Under the pieces are notes generated by a model. That model did not search any database, was not told where the DNA came from, and was given only the letters and a program-made list of their open reading frames with translations. 64,000 nt of DNA from a virus. Shown in pieces: positions 37,494 to 46,113 of the stretch. Position numbers and translations under genes: made by a program. Positions within the stretch are counted from its first letter, which is position 1. Each line of letters opens with the position of its first letter. The stretch is from positions 31,165 to 95,164 of the IMG/VR virus record IMGVR_UViG_3300025010_000040; one strand, written 5' to 3'.

Positions 37494-40154
37494 TTATTTA
37501 AAAATTATGTTTTTATTCTTATAATTATCTAATTCAACATTAGATGTTAGTATTAAATCAACTGGATAACTATCAAACATGTTATTATGTGTTATTAAGA
37601 ATATCTGTTCCGCTTTTATAATATCAAGCTGTATGTCTAGTATATTAAGAAACATAATTCTATTTTTTTGATCCAATGTGGCATCAATTTCATCTAATAA
37701 CATAATATTATATTTTTTTATAGATTGCTCTATTAGAGCAAAGGACAAAGCTATTGAAACAAAGCTTCTTTCTCCTTGAGATGTGTGAATAATATCATCA
37801 ATTTTCATATTATTTTTAATGTACGGAATCTTAAATTCCTTTTCATTAATTTCAAAATCATCTATTTCTAATTCACCTTTATATATAAAATCTAATAAAT
37901 TATTAACAATCATTTTAGTATTTTTTAAATATAATTGTATGAATAATAAGGGTATACCTTTATTAGATGATACTGATTCTTTGATTAGTGAAATTTCATC
38001 AAATTGTTCTTCAAGGATATTTCTTTCTTCATTTAATGATTTAAATTCCCTTATTTTAAATTTAATATTATTAATCTCATTTTCTATCTTCTTTATTTGT
38101 ACATCATAATTACTTATTTCTTTCTTATAAATATTTATCCTATTAAAATAAACTTCTGTTTCTTGAAGTTTATTTTTCTTATCTTTAATATATTTATCAA
38201 TTTCATCATATCTTTCTTCTAATAGTATTAACCCATTATTTAAAAATGTATATGATAAATATAGTTCTTTAGTATTATTGTATTTATCAATAGTAATATT
38301 TAATTGATTAGTATTATCTTTTAAATCACTTATTTGATTTTCTAATGACAAAATATCATCATTAATCTTATTTATTTCATCTTGTAATACTTTCAATGAT
38401 TTAGAATTCTTCTCTATAAAAATCATTTCTCTTTTAATTTCTTTAATTTTATCATTAATAGATAAATAATCTTCATAGTCTTCTAAAACACTAATATATT
38501 CAGTAATCTTCTCTTCATCAAAGAATGTAATATATTCCTTAATAGAATTAAGAAGATTATTAATATTGAAAAATTCTTCTGGTAATTTATCTAATAATTC
38601 TTTATTAGTCTTAATCAGTAAATAAATATAATTCATATTTTTACTAATAGAATCCATGGTTATATAATATTCTCTTCTAGTTTCAAGTTTATTATTTTCT
38701 TGGTTTAGTTTTTCAATAGGTGTTTCTGTTTTAGATGAATATCTATTATAAAAATTAATATATGGACATTCATTTTCTTTACAACCAGGAGTTTTAAACA
38801 TAACGAATAAACCTTTATTAGTAAAACCACTTTCATTAAGATTCATAAGTTTAATATTATTCTTATTTATCTTATCATCAATTCTAAGAATATTTTCTTT
38901 AATTATACCATCTAAATTACTCTTATTTATTATATGATTAATTACTTCAATTACAGCATTAGAATTAAAAGTATAAATATTAGAAATAATATTATTAATT
39001 TCTTGCATTAGTCTTAAAGCTCGTAATAGTTCTTCTTTGGTACATTTAGGATTAAAATCTCTAAATATTTTTTTATAATTACTTTGTTTATTATTTAATT
39101 CTATATAGAAATCATTTAGTTTAATATACTCAACTTCAGATATAAGATATTTTAATTCATTATCAAGTTCTTCTCTTTTTAAATAAAGTTTATCCAATTG
39201 AGTAATATAAAAACTAATCATATTTTTATTAGATTCAATTTTACTATTAGAATTATATATATTCTTATCTAATTCTTTTATATTATCAGAAACATTTCCT
39301 ATTATAATAAGATTCATTTTACTTTTTTTCTTTTTAATAGATTGAATTTCAATATGAATATCTTTTAATAACTCAATATGTGATTTTAAATCATTATTAA
39401 ATGATTCTATTGAATCGGGTATTATTGATTCAATAGTAGTATTATATTTCCATATTAAACCTATATTATTTTCTCTATGTTCCTTTAACTTATTTAACTC
39501 TAATTCTAACTTCTTTATTTCATTCTTTAATTCTTTAATATCAATAATTCTCAACTTATCTATTTTATCAACAACTGATTTTAACATAACTCTTAATAAT
39601 TTACTATCCTCATTTATCTTCTTATAAAATTGAGAATATATATCAATATCAGATAATAAATCTGATGTAAATCCTTTTCTTTCAGTTGCTTTCATATCAA
39701 TAAAATTAGTTACATTAGAACCTAATCTAATTAATTTTAAGAAATCTAATTCTAATAAAAATTCCATTAAAATACATTCTTTAAATGAGTTAACATTACC
39801 ATTAGGATTTAATTCAATATCATTCTTAGATATAAAGCTCTTAACGCTAATTCCATTTTTAGAATTAATGTAATGATGTTTAATTACGTATAAAATATCA
39901 TCATCTTTTATATGTATTTCCTTATAACCATTCTCACCTTCTATTATTAAATTAGTGTTATTTCTGACATCCATATTACCAGGATAAGGAAAAGGATGTA
40001 AATGACTTATTAAAGATGTTTTACCTGAACCATTATCACCTACTAATAAAATAACCCTATTTTTTGATTTAGATATATCTATTTCAATAGTCTTTCTTCT
40101 CATAGAAGAATATATACTAGCCATATTTTTTAAACATAAATAAAGTATTTTCAT
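37494..40154 (-). CDS. SbcC/Rad50-like (T4 gp46-type) recombination ATPase
   Basis: An 886 aa SMC-like ATPase, the partner of an SbcD/gp47-type nuclease in end resection and recombination-dependent replication. Walker A GDNGSGKT is at residues 39-46, followed by about 650 residues of coiled coil with a central Cys pair in GCKENECPY near 457-464 as a possible zinc hook. The ABC signature TSQGERSFVSIALSFAL is near 790, and Walker B MLLDEIDATLD near 818. The hook is CxxxxC rather than the usual CxxC, so its metal role is uncertain. No gp47-like nuclease is seen in the window. GGAGGTG lies before the start. Confidence 0.87.
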   Translation of the reverse strand: MKILYLCLKNMASIYSSMRRKTIEIDISKSKNRVILLVGDNGSGKTSLISHLHPFPYPGNMDVRNNTNLIIEGENGYKEIHIKDDDILYVIKHHYINSKNGISVKSFISKNDIELNPNGNVNSFKECILMEFLLELDFLKLIRLGSNVTNFIDMKATERKGFTSDLLSDIDIYSQFYKKINEDSKLLRVMLKSVVDKIDKLRIIDIKELKNEIKKLELELNKLKEHRENNIGLIWKYNTTIESIIPDSIESFNNDLKSHIELLKDIHIEIQSIKKKKSKMNLIIIGNVSDNIKELDKNIYNSNSKIESNKNMISFYITQLDKLYLKREELDNELKYLISEVEYIKLNDFYIELNNKQSNYKKIFRDFNPKCTKEELLRALRLMQEINNIISNIYTFNSNAVIEVINHIINKSNLDGIIKENILRIDDKINKNNIKLMNLNESGFTNKGLFVMFKTPGCKENECPYINFYNRYSSKTETPIEKLNQENNKLETRREYYITMDSISKNMNYIYLLIKTNKELLDKLPEEFFNINNLLNSIKEYITFFDEEKITEYISVLEDYEDYLSINDKIKEIKREMIFIEKNSKSLKVLQDEINKINDDILSLENQISDLKDNTNQLNITIDKYNNTKELYLSYTFLNNGLILLEERYDEIDKYIKDKKNKLQETEVYFNRINIYKKEISNYDVQIKKIENEINNIKFKIREFKSLNEERNILEEQFDEISLIKESVSSNKGIPLLFIQLYLKNTKMIVNNLLDFIYKGELEIDDFEINEKEFKIPYIKNNMKIDDIIHTSQGERSFVSIALSFALIEQSIKKYNIMLLDEIDATLDQKNRIMFLNILDIQLDIIKAEQIFLITHNNMFDSYPVDLILTSNVELDNYKNKNIIFK

Positions 40155-40177
40155 AAGTTCACCTCCAAAAATATAAA

Positions 40178-40214
40178 AAAATAATAGACTATATAAATAT
40201 AGTCTATTATTTTG
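40178..40214 (-). terminator. Terminator (- strand)
   Basis: AAAATAATAGACTATA/TATAGTCTATTATTTT hairpin with T-rich tail on the - strand, between the gene at 40234 and the SbcC-like gene. Confidence 0.78.
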
Positions 40215-40233
40215 TAGTTGATAATTTAAAAAA

Positions 40234-40560
40234 CTAATTTGAAATACTTCTAGAAATATAATCTATTTTTTTCAATTCCTTAGATGTTTTATTTAAAATG
40301 ACACTAATCCCATAAATAATATCAGATGAATTTAATAAAAAGGCTTTAACATCACGACTCTTAGATAAATCTACCATTAAAATATCTTTATCAAAATGTA
40401 ACGGTAACGAATCACTCCATGCTATATTATATCCATCATCATTTTTACAGACAGAAATAGGAACAGGGCTATTTATTACAAAATTACCAACAAGTGTGTG
40501 AGTAACTTTTAATAATTCTAATAAATTCTCAGCAGCTTTAATTATATTTTCATTTACCAT
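40234..40560 (-). CDS. Hypothetical protein, 108 aa
   Basis: No recognised family. Helical N-terminus (NENIIKAAENLLELLKV), a beta-rich middle and a Lys/Ser-rich end. AGGGGGT precedes the ATG. It follows the YopX-like gene closely, so they are co-transcribed. Confidence 0.6.
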   Translation of the reverse strand: MVNENIIKAAENLLELLKVTHTLVGNFVINSPVPISVCKNDDGYNIAWSDSLPLHFDKDILMVDLSKSRDVKAFLLNSSDIIYGISVILNKTSKELKKIDYISRSISN

Positions 40561-40569
40561 GGTGACCCC

Positions 40570-40881
40570 CTAATTTAAATTTAGTCTATTATTTTGATAT
40601 ATATTACCAACAATTTCACAAATTGAATTAACATCTTTTAATTGATAGCCTGCATAAAAGATACCATCTTTAAAAGTCACTGGTTTAATAGTTTCTTCTT
40701 TTTCTGAAAAGAAATTTTTATATTTCACTAAAAATCCACTATAAATTTTTTTACCATTTTTATCCCGTAATCCAGTATATAAAAGTTTCTTATGACTATC
40801 TGGGTTTAAAGTTAAACCTCTTCTTATATCAATAATTCTACCATCACAAGTTATTACACATTTATCTTTTTTCATATTCAT
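40570..40881 (-). CDS. YopX-like domain protein, 103 aa
   Basis: Residues 30-97 show the YopX pattern: LLYTGLRDKNGKKIYSGFLV early, and CEIVGNIYQNNRL at the end. YopX-type proteins are common in Gram-positive phages and plasmids; their function is unknown. There is no clear ribosome binding site near the first ATG, so the second Met (40875) is possible. Confidence 0.7.
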   Translation of the reverse strand: MNMKKDKCVITCDGRIIDIRRGLTLNPDSHKKLLYTGLRDKNGKKIYSGFLVKYKNFFSEKEETIKPVTFKDGIFYAGYQLKDVNSICEIVGNIYQNNRLNLN

Positions 40882-40933
40882 TTTTATTTATATACCAAAT
40901 AAGGAATTCAATATTCAAAATAAAGAACCTCCT

Positions 40934-41212
40934 TTATTCAACCGGAATTAAAATTACTGCTGGTATACCTCTAGGTTTATCGGGACATAAATCTTTCTCA
41001 GAAAACCCCTGTGCAATTAACTTATCCGACAATTTTCTGATATATATCCCACCAGAAGTTTTAGTAGTTTTATCAGGTAAATAAATACATTTTTTTATTT
41101 TTTCCAGTGGTTTTATATTCTCGGTACTTCTAGGATTGTTTCCTATGACAAGTATATCATTGTCATTGTAAGGTTTTAGTAATTTAATTAAATCTTTTTT
41201 TCTTATATACAT
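40934..41212 (-). CDS. Hypothetical protein, 92 aa
   Basis: Not recognised. Small basic protein with a Pro/Gly-rich C-terminus (CPDKPRGIPAVILIPVE). I place the start at MYIRKKDLIK (41212), since GGGGG lies just before it and overlaps the earlier ATG. Confidence 0.58.
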   Translation of the reverse strand: MYIRKKDLIKLLKPYNDNDILVIGNNPRSTENIKPLEKIKKCIYLPDKTTKTSGGIYIRKLSDKLIAQGFSEKDLCPDKPRGIPAVILIPVE

Positions 41213-41231
41213 ATTTTTTACCCCCATAAAT

Positions 41232-41666
41232 TTATTTTATTGAACTATTATATATACTAAAAACCTCTTTTACAATTTTATCAACTGTAGGAGAATTAAT
41301 TCTATTACAACTAAATTCAATTTCATATTCATCAGTAACTGGAATTTCTTTTAATTCTTTTTTATTACTGAAAATACTTAAAAATATGTTATGGTCTGTT
41401 CGTGTATTTTCTAAAATCATTGTATATCTTTTTGCATGATAAATATGTTTCTCTAAAAATCTACAAAAATATATTTTACTGGAAAAATAATCCCCTGTAG
41501 TAAAGTCTTTCATATTCTTTGCATATATAACTCTATTCTTTTCTAAATCTAAATACCAAAAATACTCAGTATTATCATTTAGAGGATAAATTCTCCAATC
41601 TTCTTTATAACCAAAATATTTATATATTAATTCCTGTAACTTAAAATATTTATCAAGTAATTTCAT
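41232..41666 (-). CDS. Hypothetical protein, 144 aa
   Basis: No family found. Aromatic-rich N-terminal half (YFKLQELIYKYFGYKEDW), then an alpha/beta C-terminus. AGGAGG stands directly before the ATG. Part of the - strand accessory run. Confidence 0.6.
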   Translation of the reverse strand: MKLLDKYFKLQELIYKYFGYKEDWRIYPLNDNTEYFWYLDLEKNRVIYAKNMKDFTTGDYFSSKIYFCRFLEKHIYHAKRYTMILENTRTDHNIFLSIFSNKKELKEIPVTDEYEIEFSCNRINSPTVDKIVKEVFSIYNSSIK

Positions 41667-41684
41667 TTTTCCTCCTCATTTAAC

Positions 41685-41837
41685 TTATATTTTAATATCA
41701 ATAACTAAACCACCATTACTATTTTCAGATGGTTTTTTATCCTTTTTTTTCTTTTTCTTTTCTACTTTCTTTTGAAACTTTTCTAACATATCAAATACAT
41801 CATCAATACAGAAATTATCAACGTCTATTTTAGCCAT
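41685..41837 (-). CDS. Small Lys-rich protein, 50 aa
   Basis: Start at MAKIDVDNFC (41837) because AAGGAGATG precedes it. An acidic N-terminal half is followed by a run of lysines (KVEKKKKKKDKKPSEN) and a short hydrophobic tail. It may bind nucleic acid. A promoter-like element lies 33 bases upstream. Confidence 0.55.
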   Translation of the reverse strand: MAKIDVDNFCIDDVFDMLEKFQKKVEKKKKKKDKKPSENSNGGLVIDIKI

Positions 41838-41869
41838 ATAAAACATCTCCTTTTTTATTTTATTTAAAT

Positions 41870-41882
41870 AATAATATATATT
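41870..41882 (-). promoter_or_regulatory. Candidate promoter element (AATAATATATATT)
   Basis: On the - strand it reads AATATATATTATT, 33 bases before the start codon at 41837. It is part of a longer near-repeat shared with 42648-42692, reading on into TTTTGTTGTTGAAATAATAA on the + strand. Confidence 0.5.
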
Positions 41883-41909
41883 CATATATGATTTTGTTGT
41901 TGAAATAAT

Positions 41910-41940
41910 AAAAAATAAAATCCAATAATTATTGGATTTT
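41910..41940 (-). terminator. Terminator (- strand)
   Basis: Palindromic stem AAAATCCAATAATTATTGGATTTT followed on the - strand by TATTTTTTATT. It ends the transcript of the gene at 41958 and is directly followed by the promoter-like element of the next gene. Confidence 0.82.
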
Positions 41941-41957
41941 ATTATATAATAAAATAA

Positions 41958-42608
41958 TTAATATTTCTCTAATAACTTACTAAATTTATTAACTAATAAT
42001 AAGGATAAATCTTCATCCTTTAAGTTAATGTTATTAGCCTCTTTGCCAAATAAATAAATTAAACGTGTGATACCAAACTCAGAAACCAATGAAGTTATTT
42101 TTTCTTTACTTTTTATTGATAAAGGAATTTTTATTTCTTTTTCAAATAAATTAAAAAATATCTCATCCTCTTTAGAAGGAGTATAGTACAGTCCATGAAT
42201 TGCCCAGTTTCTAACTATAGAAACAAAATAACCAAAAGTCTGTTTTTTCTCATCATCTTTTCTAGAAAATACATCTATGGCCGCTTCTAAATATTTAATA
42301 GGGTTAAGCTTACGTGAAGTAAGATAAAAATATAATTCTTTTATACCCTTAACTTCAATATCATGTTCATGAATATTTGGGGATATATTTTTCCTATAAT
42401 AATTTATTAAATGGTCTATTTCAGTACCAACTTTATCAACTTTATTCTGAGTATTATTTTTTGTCTGCATTCTACTCCATGCTGACCTAACTGTAGTGAT
42501 AAGTATATTCTTATCTTTTGAGAATTTCTTTAAACCATCCAATTTGTCATCTTCAACATATTTAATTAATTCATTTTTTAAATCATTCGTCCAATTAATA
42601 CGTTTCAT
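41958..42608 (-). CDS. Putative DNA-binding protein, 216 aa
   Basis: The N-terminal 50 residues (RINWTNDLKNELIKYVEDDK ... VRSAWSRMQ) look like a Myb/SANT-like or helix-turn-helix domain with its conserved tryptophans. Residues 100-150 (YLEAAIDVFSRKDDEKKQTF and then VRNWAIHGL) recall the DnaD-type replication-protein tail, but weakly. No function can be fixed. AGGAGATG precedes the ATG, and it is a single-gene unit with its own promoter-like element and terminator. Confidence 0.6.
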   Translation of the reverse strand: MKRINWTNDLKNELIKYVEDDKLDGLKKFSKDKNILITTVRSAWSRMQTKNNTQNKVDKVGTEIDHLINYYRKNISPNIHEHDIEVKGIKELYFYLTSRKLNPIKYLEAAIDVFSRKDDEKKQTFGYFVSIVRNWAIHGLYYTPSKEDEIFFNLFEKEIKIPLSIKSKEKITSLVSEFGITRLIYLFGKEANNINLKDEDLSLLLVNKFSKLLEKY

Positions 42609-42647
42609 TATCTACATCTCCTATTGTATTTTTAAATGAATTATATA

Positions 42648-42660
42648 AATAATATATATT
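42648..42660 (-). promoter_or_regulatory. Candidate promoter element (AATAATATATATT)
   Basis: Second copy of the long repeat unit; the 13-mer is exact and lies 39 bases before the start at 42608. Confidence 0.5.
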
Positions 42661-42692
42661 CATATATAATTTTGTTGTTGAAATAATAAAAA

Positions 42693-42724
42693 AATAAATC
42701 TAAGAAATTAATCTTAGATTTATT
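42693..42724 (-). terminator. Terminator (- strand), copy 1 of a repeated hairpin
   Basis: Stem AATAAATCTAAG/CTTAGATTTATT with loop AAATTAAT, followed on the - strand by TTTTTTATT. The same hairpin including the loop recurs at 43398-43429. Confidence 0.82.
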
Positions 42725-42731
42725 AAATTAA

Positions 42732-43346
42732 TTATATTTTTTCATGAAATTCTAAAACGGGTCTCCAACCAATATCAATTGATGAATATGCTGGCGGACA
42801 ATTAAAATAACCTAAGTTTTCACCATAACCATTAAATGAATATGTTGACCTTGGTTGAGAAAACATATTTGGTAACTTTTGACACCATGAATAAATATAA
42901 AGCCACTTTTTTAGTTCAGATTTATTAGAATTATTTTTTATAACTTCATCTATTTCAGGTATATTAAATTCATCAGGATCAAGTTTTTCACTACCATTCA
43001 TCATTAGTCTAAGTTTAGAATGTGGTAATGCTGAGCTAATATTAATAATTTTTTCACCATATACTAATCCATGTTCATGAAGGGTATCTATTGATATATT
43101 GATTAAAATAACTCTATCACATATTAAGATTTTTTTATAACCATTTTTAATAACATGCCATTTTAATTTATCCTGTTCATCAGACTCTAAGTTTCCAATT
43201 GTCCATTTAGACATATCAGGTAATGTTAAAAAGTCTGATATATCACTCTCTTCCCCTTTTTCAATCCATGGTCTCTTTGGTAAAGGTTGAATAACACCAT
43301 CTCTTAATAGTACACCTAAATTAGTAATTCCATGATATTCTAACAT
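42732..43346 (-). CDS. Hypothetical protein, 204 aa
   Basis: No family assigned. The C-terminus ends in GWRPVLEFHEKI, an ending also found in several unrelated phage proteins of Gram-positive hosts. The protein looks globular with a helical middle. AGGGGGTG precedes the ATG. Confidence 0.6.
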   Translation of the reverse strand: MLEYHGITNLGVLLRDGVIQPLPKRPWIEKGEESDISDFLTLPDMSKWTIGNLESDEQDKLKWHVIKNGYKKILICDRVILINISIDTLHEHGLVYGEKIINISSALPHSKLRLMMNGSEKLDPDEFNIPEIDEVIKNNSNKSELKKWLYIYSWCQKLPNMFSQPRSTYSFNGYGENLGYFNCPPAYSSIDIGWRPVLEFHEKI

Positions 43347-43397
43347 TTTACACCCCCTAAATATTTTTTTATTATTTATGTTATTTAAATAATAAAA

Positions 43398-43429
43398 AAT
43401 AAATCTAAGAAATTAATCTTAGATTTATT
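43398..43429 (-). terminator. Terminator (- strand), copy 2 of a repeated hairpin
   Basis: Identical in stem and loop to 42693-42724, now after the gene at 43439. Followed on the - strand by ATTTTTTATT. Confidence 0.82.
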
Positions 43430-43438
43430 AAATATAAA

Positions 43439-43918
43439 TTAAGTAATTTTATTATTAGCCGCTAATAAATACATTATTACATTTGCAGTAATTTCAGGGT
43501 CTTCAATATTAAACCCAGTTATTAATTCTATAGTTTCCATATAGTTTTTAAAATAAAAGTATTCTAAAAACTTAATTGCTTTTTTAGTAAATTCTTCTTC
43601 ATTTAATTTACTAACATTTTTCCAATTACGAATAATAACTTCAACAGTACGTTCAGGTTGATAATTTTCTGTTCCGAACCCACCATACCAACCTGAAGTT
43701 AAATAAGCAACTAAACCGGCAAATGAACTAGTTTTAATATTTTTAATTCCAGGATACTTTACAATTGAATAATAAAGAGCATTATTTAAAACAGAATTTC
43801 CATGTTCTTTATCTTCATTAATATTAGTACATTCTTTAGAATTTAATAAATTCAATACTTTATTTTCTTCAGTGGGATTATCAAAATATTTTAAAATAAT
43901 ATCTTCATTTAATAACAT
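43439..43918 (-). CDS. Hypothetical protein, 159 aa
   Basis: Not recognised. Mostly helical, with a Gly/Tyr-rich turn near residue 75 (GWYGGFGTENYQPERT). AAGGGGTTG precedes the ATG. It is the third gene of the operon headed by the PurZ-like gene, 20 bases after the previous one. Confidence 0.6.
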   Translation of the reverse strand: MLLNEDIILKYFDNPTEENKVLNLLNSKECTNINEDKEHGNSVLNNALYYSIVKYPGIKNIKTSSFAGLVAYLTSGWYGGFGTENYQPERTVEVIIRNWKNVSKLNEEEFTKKAIKFLEYFYFKNYMETIELITGFNIEDPEITANVIMYLLAANNKIT

Positions 43919-43938
43919 TATTAAAACAACCCCTTTTT

Positions 43939-44283
43939 TTAGTTTAAAGTACCTTTAATTTTTTCAATAAATATTTCAGCATCAACTAATAAGTCCTTTC
44001 TTAATTTAGCAAAAGAATTATTACGACCTATATTATACATATTTAATAATTCAGCTATAATCACTTTTTCTGATCTGTTATCAATATTCAGATTTTTAAC
44101 GGACTTTTCTAAATTAAGGAATAATTGGGAATATTCTGGATTATTTTTAAGTGTTACTTCAATATAATTTTTACTATTTAACTTCCCAATACAACCATCT
44201 AAATCATATTCATCAGGAATAAAGACATATAAGTATTCATCATTTTCATCAAATTCTTTATATAAAACCAATCCTTCCATCAT
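43939..44283 (-). CDS. Hypothetical protein next to PurZ-like gene, 114 aa
   Basis: No known family. Acidic, alpha/beta. The start is ATG 44283 (MMEGLVLYKEF region) because AAAGGAG lies just before; the ORF continues upstream without a site. It is 18 bases after the PurZ-like gene and so is co-transcribed with it, which makes it a candidate helper of purine metabolism, but nothing in the sequence shows this. Confidence 0.6.
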   Translation of the reverse strand: MMEGLVLYKEFDENDEYLYVFIPDEYDLDGCIGKLNSKNYIEVTLKNNPEYSQLFLNLEKSVKNLNIDNRSEKVIIAELLNMYNIGRNNSFAKLRKDLLVDAEIFIEKIKGTLN

Positions 44284-44301
44284 TAACACTCCTTTCATAT
44301 A

Positions 44302-45315
44302 CTATAATTCAATTAAAGTTTTTTTACCTGTACCAATATAATTAATCTTACAATTTATTTGGATTTCAAATTTTTGTATATACCTTTTAATAATATCCGA
44401 CACTACATCCGCCGATTCATTACATGTATAATCAATATAATCTAAATGATTCATAACAACTATATTTGGTTTGTTTACCATTATTGCTCTCTTAACAAGA
44501 TCTGCATCAAACTTACCAACTCTTCTTTTTCTTAATGTAGCTGATGTATATTCAGTTAAATCAATGTCGGACCCATATATAGGTAGTCTTTCCCATGATA
44601 TTTCATTTTCTAATGGACCTGAATTACCTCCAACTCTTATTGGAAAAGCTCGAATAACCATAATAATATTTTCGACATCAAATGGACTCATTCCAGATTC
44701 CATTAAAAATCCTGCCGCAGTTGTATCTCTGCTAGTACAATATGGGTAATTTTTAGAATGAATTGGTGATAAGTCGAACCCCTGTGTACCCTCAATAATA
44801 ACATGTTTACCTTCATCTAAAAGGCCTCTTAAATATGTTTTTGTATCACAAATATATTTTTTTATACAAGCACAATCTTTAGCAAAAGTTATATTAGATG
44901 TTCTTTTCAACCTTTGGATAACGGCTTGTCCTGTCCCACTTTCAGTAGAACCAATACTAAGCTGTAATCTATCTTCTCTTTCACTTATTTTCATACATTC
45001 ATCAATAATAACTGCAAATGGGTCTATTTTAAGATTATTGTTTTTAACCTGTGTTTTATTTATTTCTTGAAATAAAATACCCAAATCAATATACGAACCA
45101 CTAGGCAGTATACTAACAATATTTTCATCAATAGAAACAGTAGGTAAAATTCTTAATACAAACTCACCTTTATTTTCATCGACAACAATATGACCAGAGT
45201 TAGTCCCACCTACACGTACAACAGCAGAAGCTTTTAATTTCTGTGAGAAAAAATATGATACCTTTCCTTTACCCTCAGAACCATACTGCCCACCTACTAT
45301 AATAGAGATTGGCAT
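44302..45315 (-). CDS. purZ: PurZ-like 2-aminodeoxyadenylosuccinate synthetase
   Basis: A 337 aa member of the adenylosuccinate synthetase family. Cellular PurA joins aspartate to IMP; PurZ of Z-genome phages joins aspartate to dGMP on the path to 2-aminoadenine. The P-loop reads GSEGKGK, with Ser13 where PurA has its catalytic Asp13. The family His (NSGH, His42), EGTQG near 173, YPYCTSRDTTAAGF near 186-200, PIRVGGNSG near 223 and NHLDYID near 290 are all present. As I recall the known PurZ of Vibrio phage phiVC8, it shares the Ser in the P-loop, PYCTSRD and PIRVGG. It is shorter than PurA (about 430 aa), as PurZ is. GGGAGGT precedes the ATG. A PurA-like or other substrate use cannot be excluded from sequence alone. 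Confidence 0.88.
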   Translation of the reverse strand: MPISIIVGGQYGSEGKGKVSYFFSQKLKASAVVRVGGTNSGHIVVDENKGEFVLRILPTVSIDENIVSILPSGSYIDLGILFQEINKTQVKNNNLKIDPFAVIIDECMKISEREDRLQLSIGSTESGTGQAVIQRLKRTSNITFAKDCACIKKYICDTKTYLRGLLDEGKHVIIEGTQGFDLSPIHSKNYPYCTSRDTTAAGFLMESGMSPFDVENIIMVIRAFPIRVGGNSGPLENEISWERLPIYGSDIDLTEYTSATLRKRRVGKFDADLVKRAIMVNKPNIVVMNHLDYIDYTCNESADVVSDIIKRYIQKFEIQINCKINYIGTGKKTLIEL

Positions 45316-45393
45316 CTAGATACCTCCCTTTAATATATTAATACCTTTTAATACCATAAAAAATTTTATATGGTATTAAAATATAAAAACATA

Positions 45394-46113
45394 TTATTTA
45401 TTTTTTTCTTCTTTATCCCATGTAAAATAAATATTATATAATAAATCTACTTCTTCTTCACTTAATACTTCCCATCTACTTCTTTGTAATTTAGAAACCA
45501 TGTTTCTATAACACTTATCATTTTCTTTACACATATCGTCAGCTGTATCAATATCATCAATAATTTTCCATAAATGATATAGTTTTTCCCGATTATTAAG
45601 TGCTAAACAAATATCTTTAGCTTGATCAGGACTTTTACATTCGATTATTAAGTTATCATGTTCATCATAAATGTTATTAACATAATTCTTACCAACAACA
45701 TATTTACAAATTTTATTATCTATAAACCTTCCTTTACCTTTAATCAAATCTTTAATACATGTATACCTATAATTTAATTCTTTTCTTATTTCATAACATC
45801 TATTATTAATTTTAGAAAATATATCTTCCCACTTCTTATCGTACTCATATTTACTATTTTCATAACTATTTATAACTAAGGCGAGTTCACGTATAAGAAG
45901 TTGTATTTGTTCATTAGCTGGTATAATGGTATAAATATTTATTAAAGGAATTTTAGATTCATCATTTTCTTCAGGAAAAGTTGTATGTGCATAACAATAT
46001 TTAAAACTATTTAAGGGTTCATTAACAAATTGAACAACTACATTAATATCAGGATACAATTCTGTCATAACCTTATTTACAGTTTCAAACGGGTCATTAA
46101 CAATTTTTATCAT
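45394..46113 (-). CDS. Degenerate zincin-like protein upstream of purZ, 239 aa
   Basis: No function assigned. Residues 75-105 follow the pattern of phage-type small zincins, which read roughly LLxHELAHVxxxxxx..W..xFxxI. Here the motif is LLIRELALVINSYENSKYEY then KKWEDIFSKI, with both zinc histidines replaced (RELAL for HELAH). If homologous it should lack peptidase activity and may act as a binding protein. ATG 46113 is chosen for the AAAGGAGG just upstream; it overlaps the end of the previous gene by 17 bases. Confidence 0.6.
   Translation of the reverse strand: MIKIVNDPFETVNKVMTELYPDINVVVQFVNEPLNSFKYCYAHTTFPEENDESKIPLINIYTIIPANEQIQLLIRELALVINSYENSKYEYDKKWEDIFSKINNRCYEIRKELNYRYTCIKDLIKGKGRFIDNKICKYVVGKNYVNNIYDEHDNLIIECKSPDQAKDICLALNNREKLYHLWKIIDDIDTADDMCKENDKCYRNMVSKLQRSRWEVLSEEEVDLLYNIYFTWDKEEKNK

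Noticed and set aside
41961-42608. Calling the gene a DnaD-like replication loader
   Set aside because: Only a weak pattern in the C-terminal half; the characteristic DnaD motif could not be confirmed by eye.
44770-44790. TCGAACCCC resembling a tRNA T-arm
   Set aside because: It lies inside the purZ coding frame and no acceptor or anticodon arm can be drawn around it. No tRNA gene was found in the window.
44302-45315. Plain host-type PurA acquired for AMP synthesis
   Set aside because: The catalytic Asp of the P-loop is Ser and the PYCTSRD signature is PurZ-like; the length is also short for PurA. Kept as the main alternative until tested.
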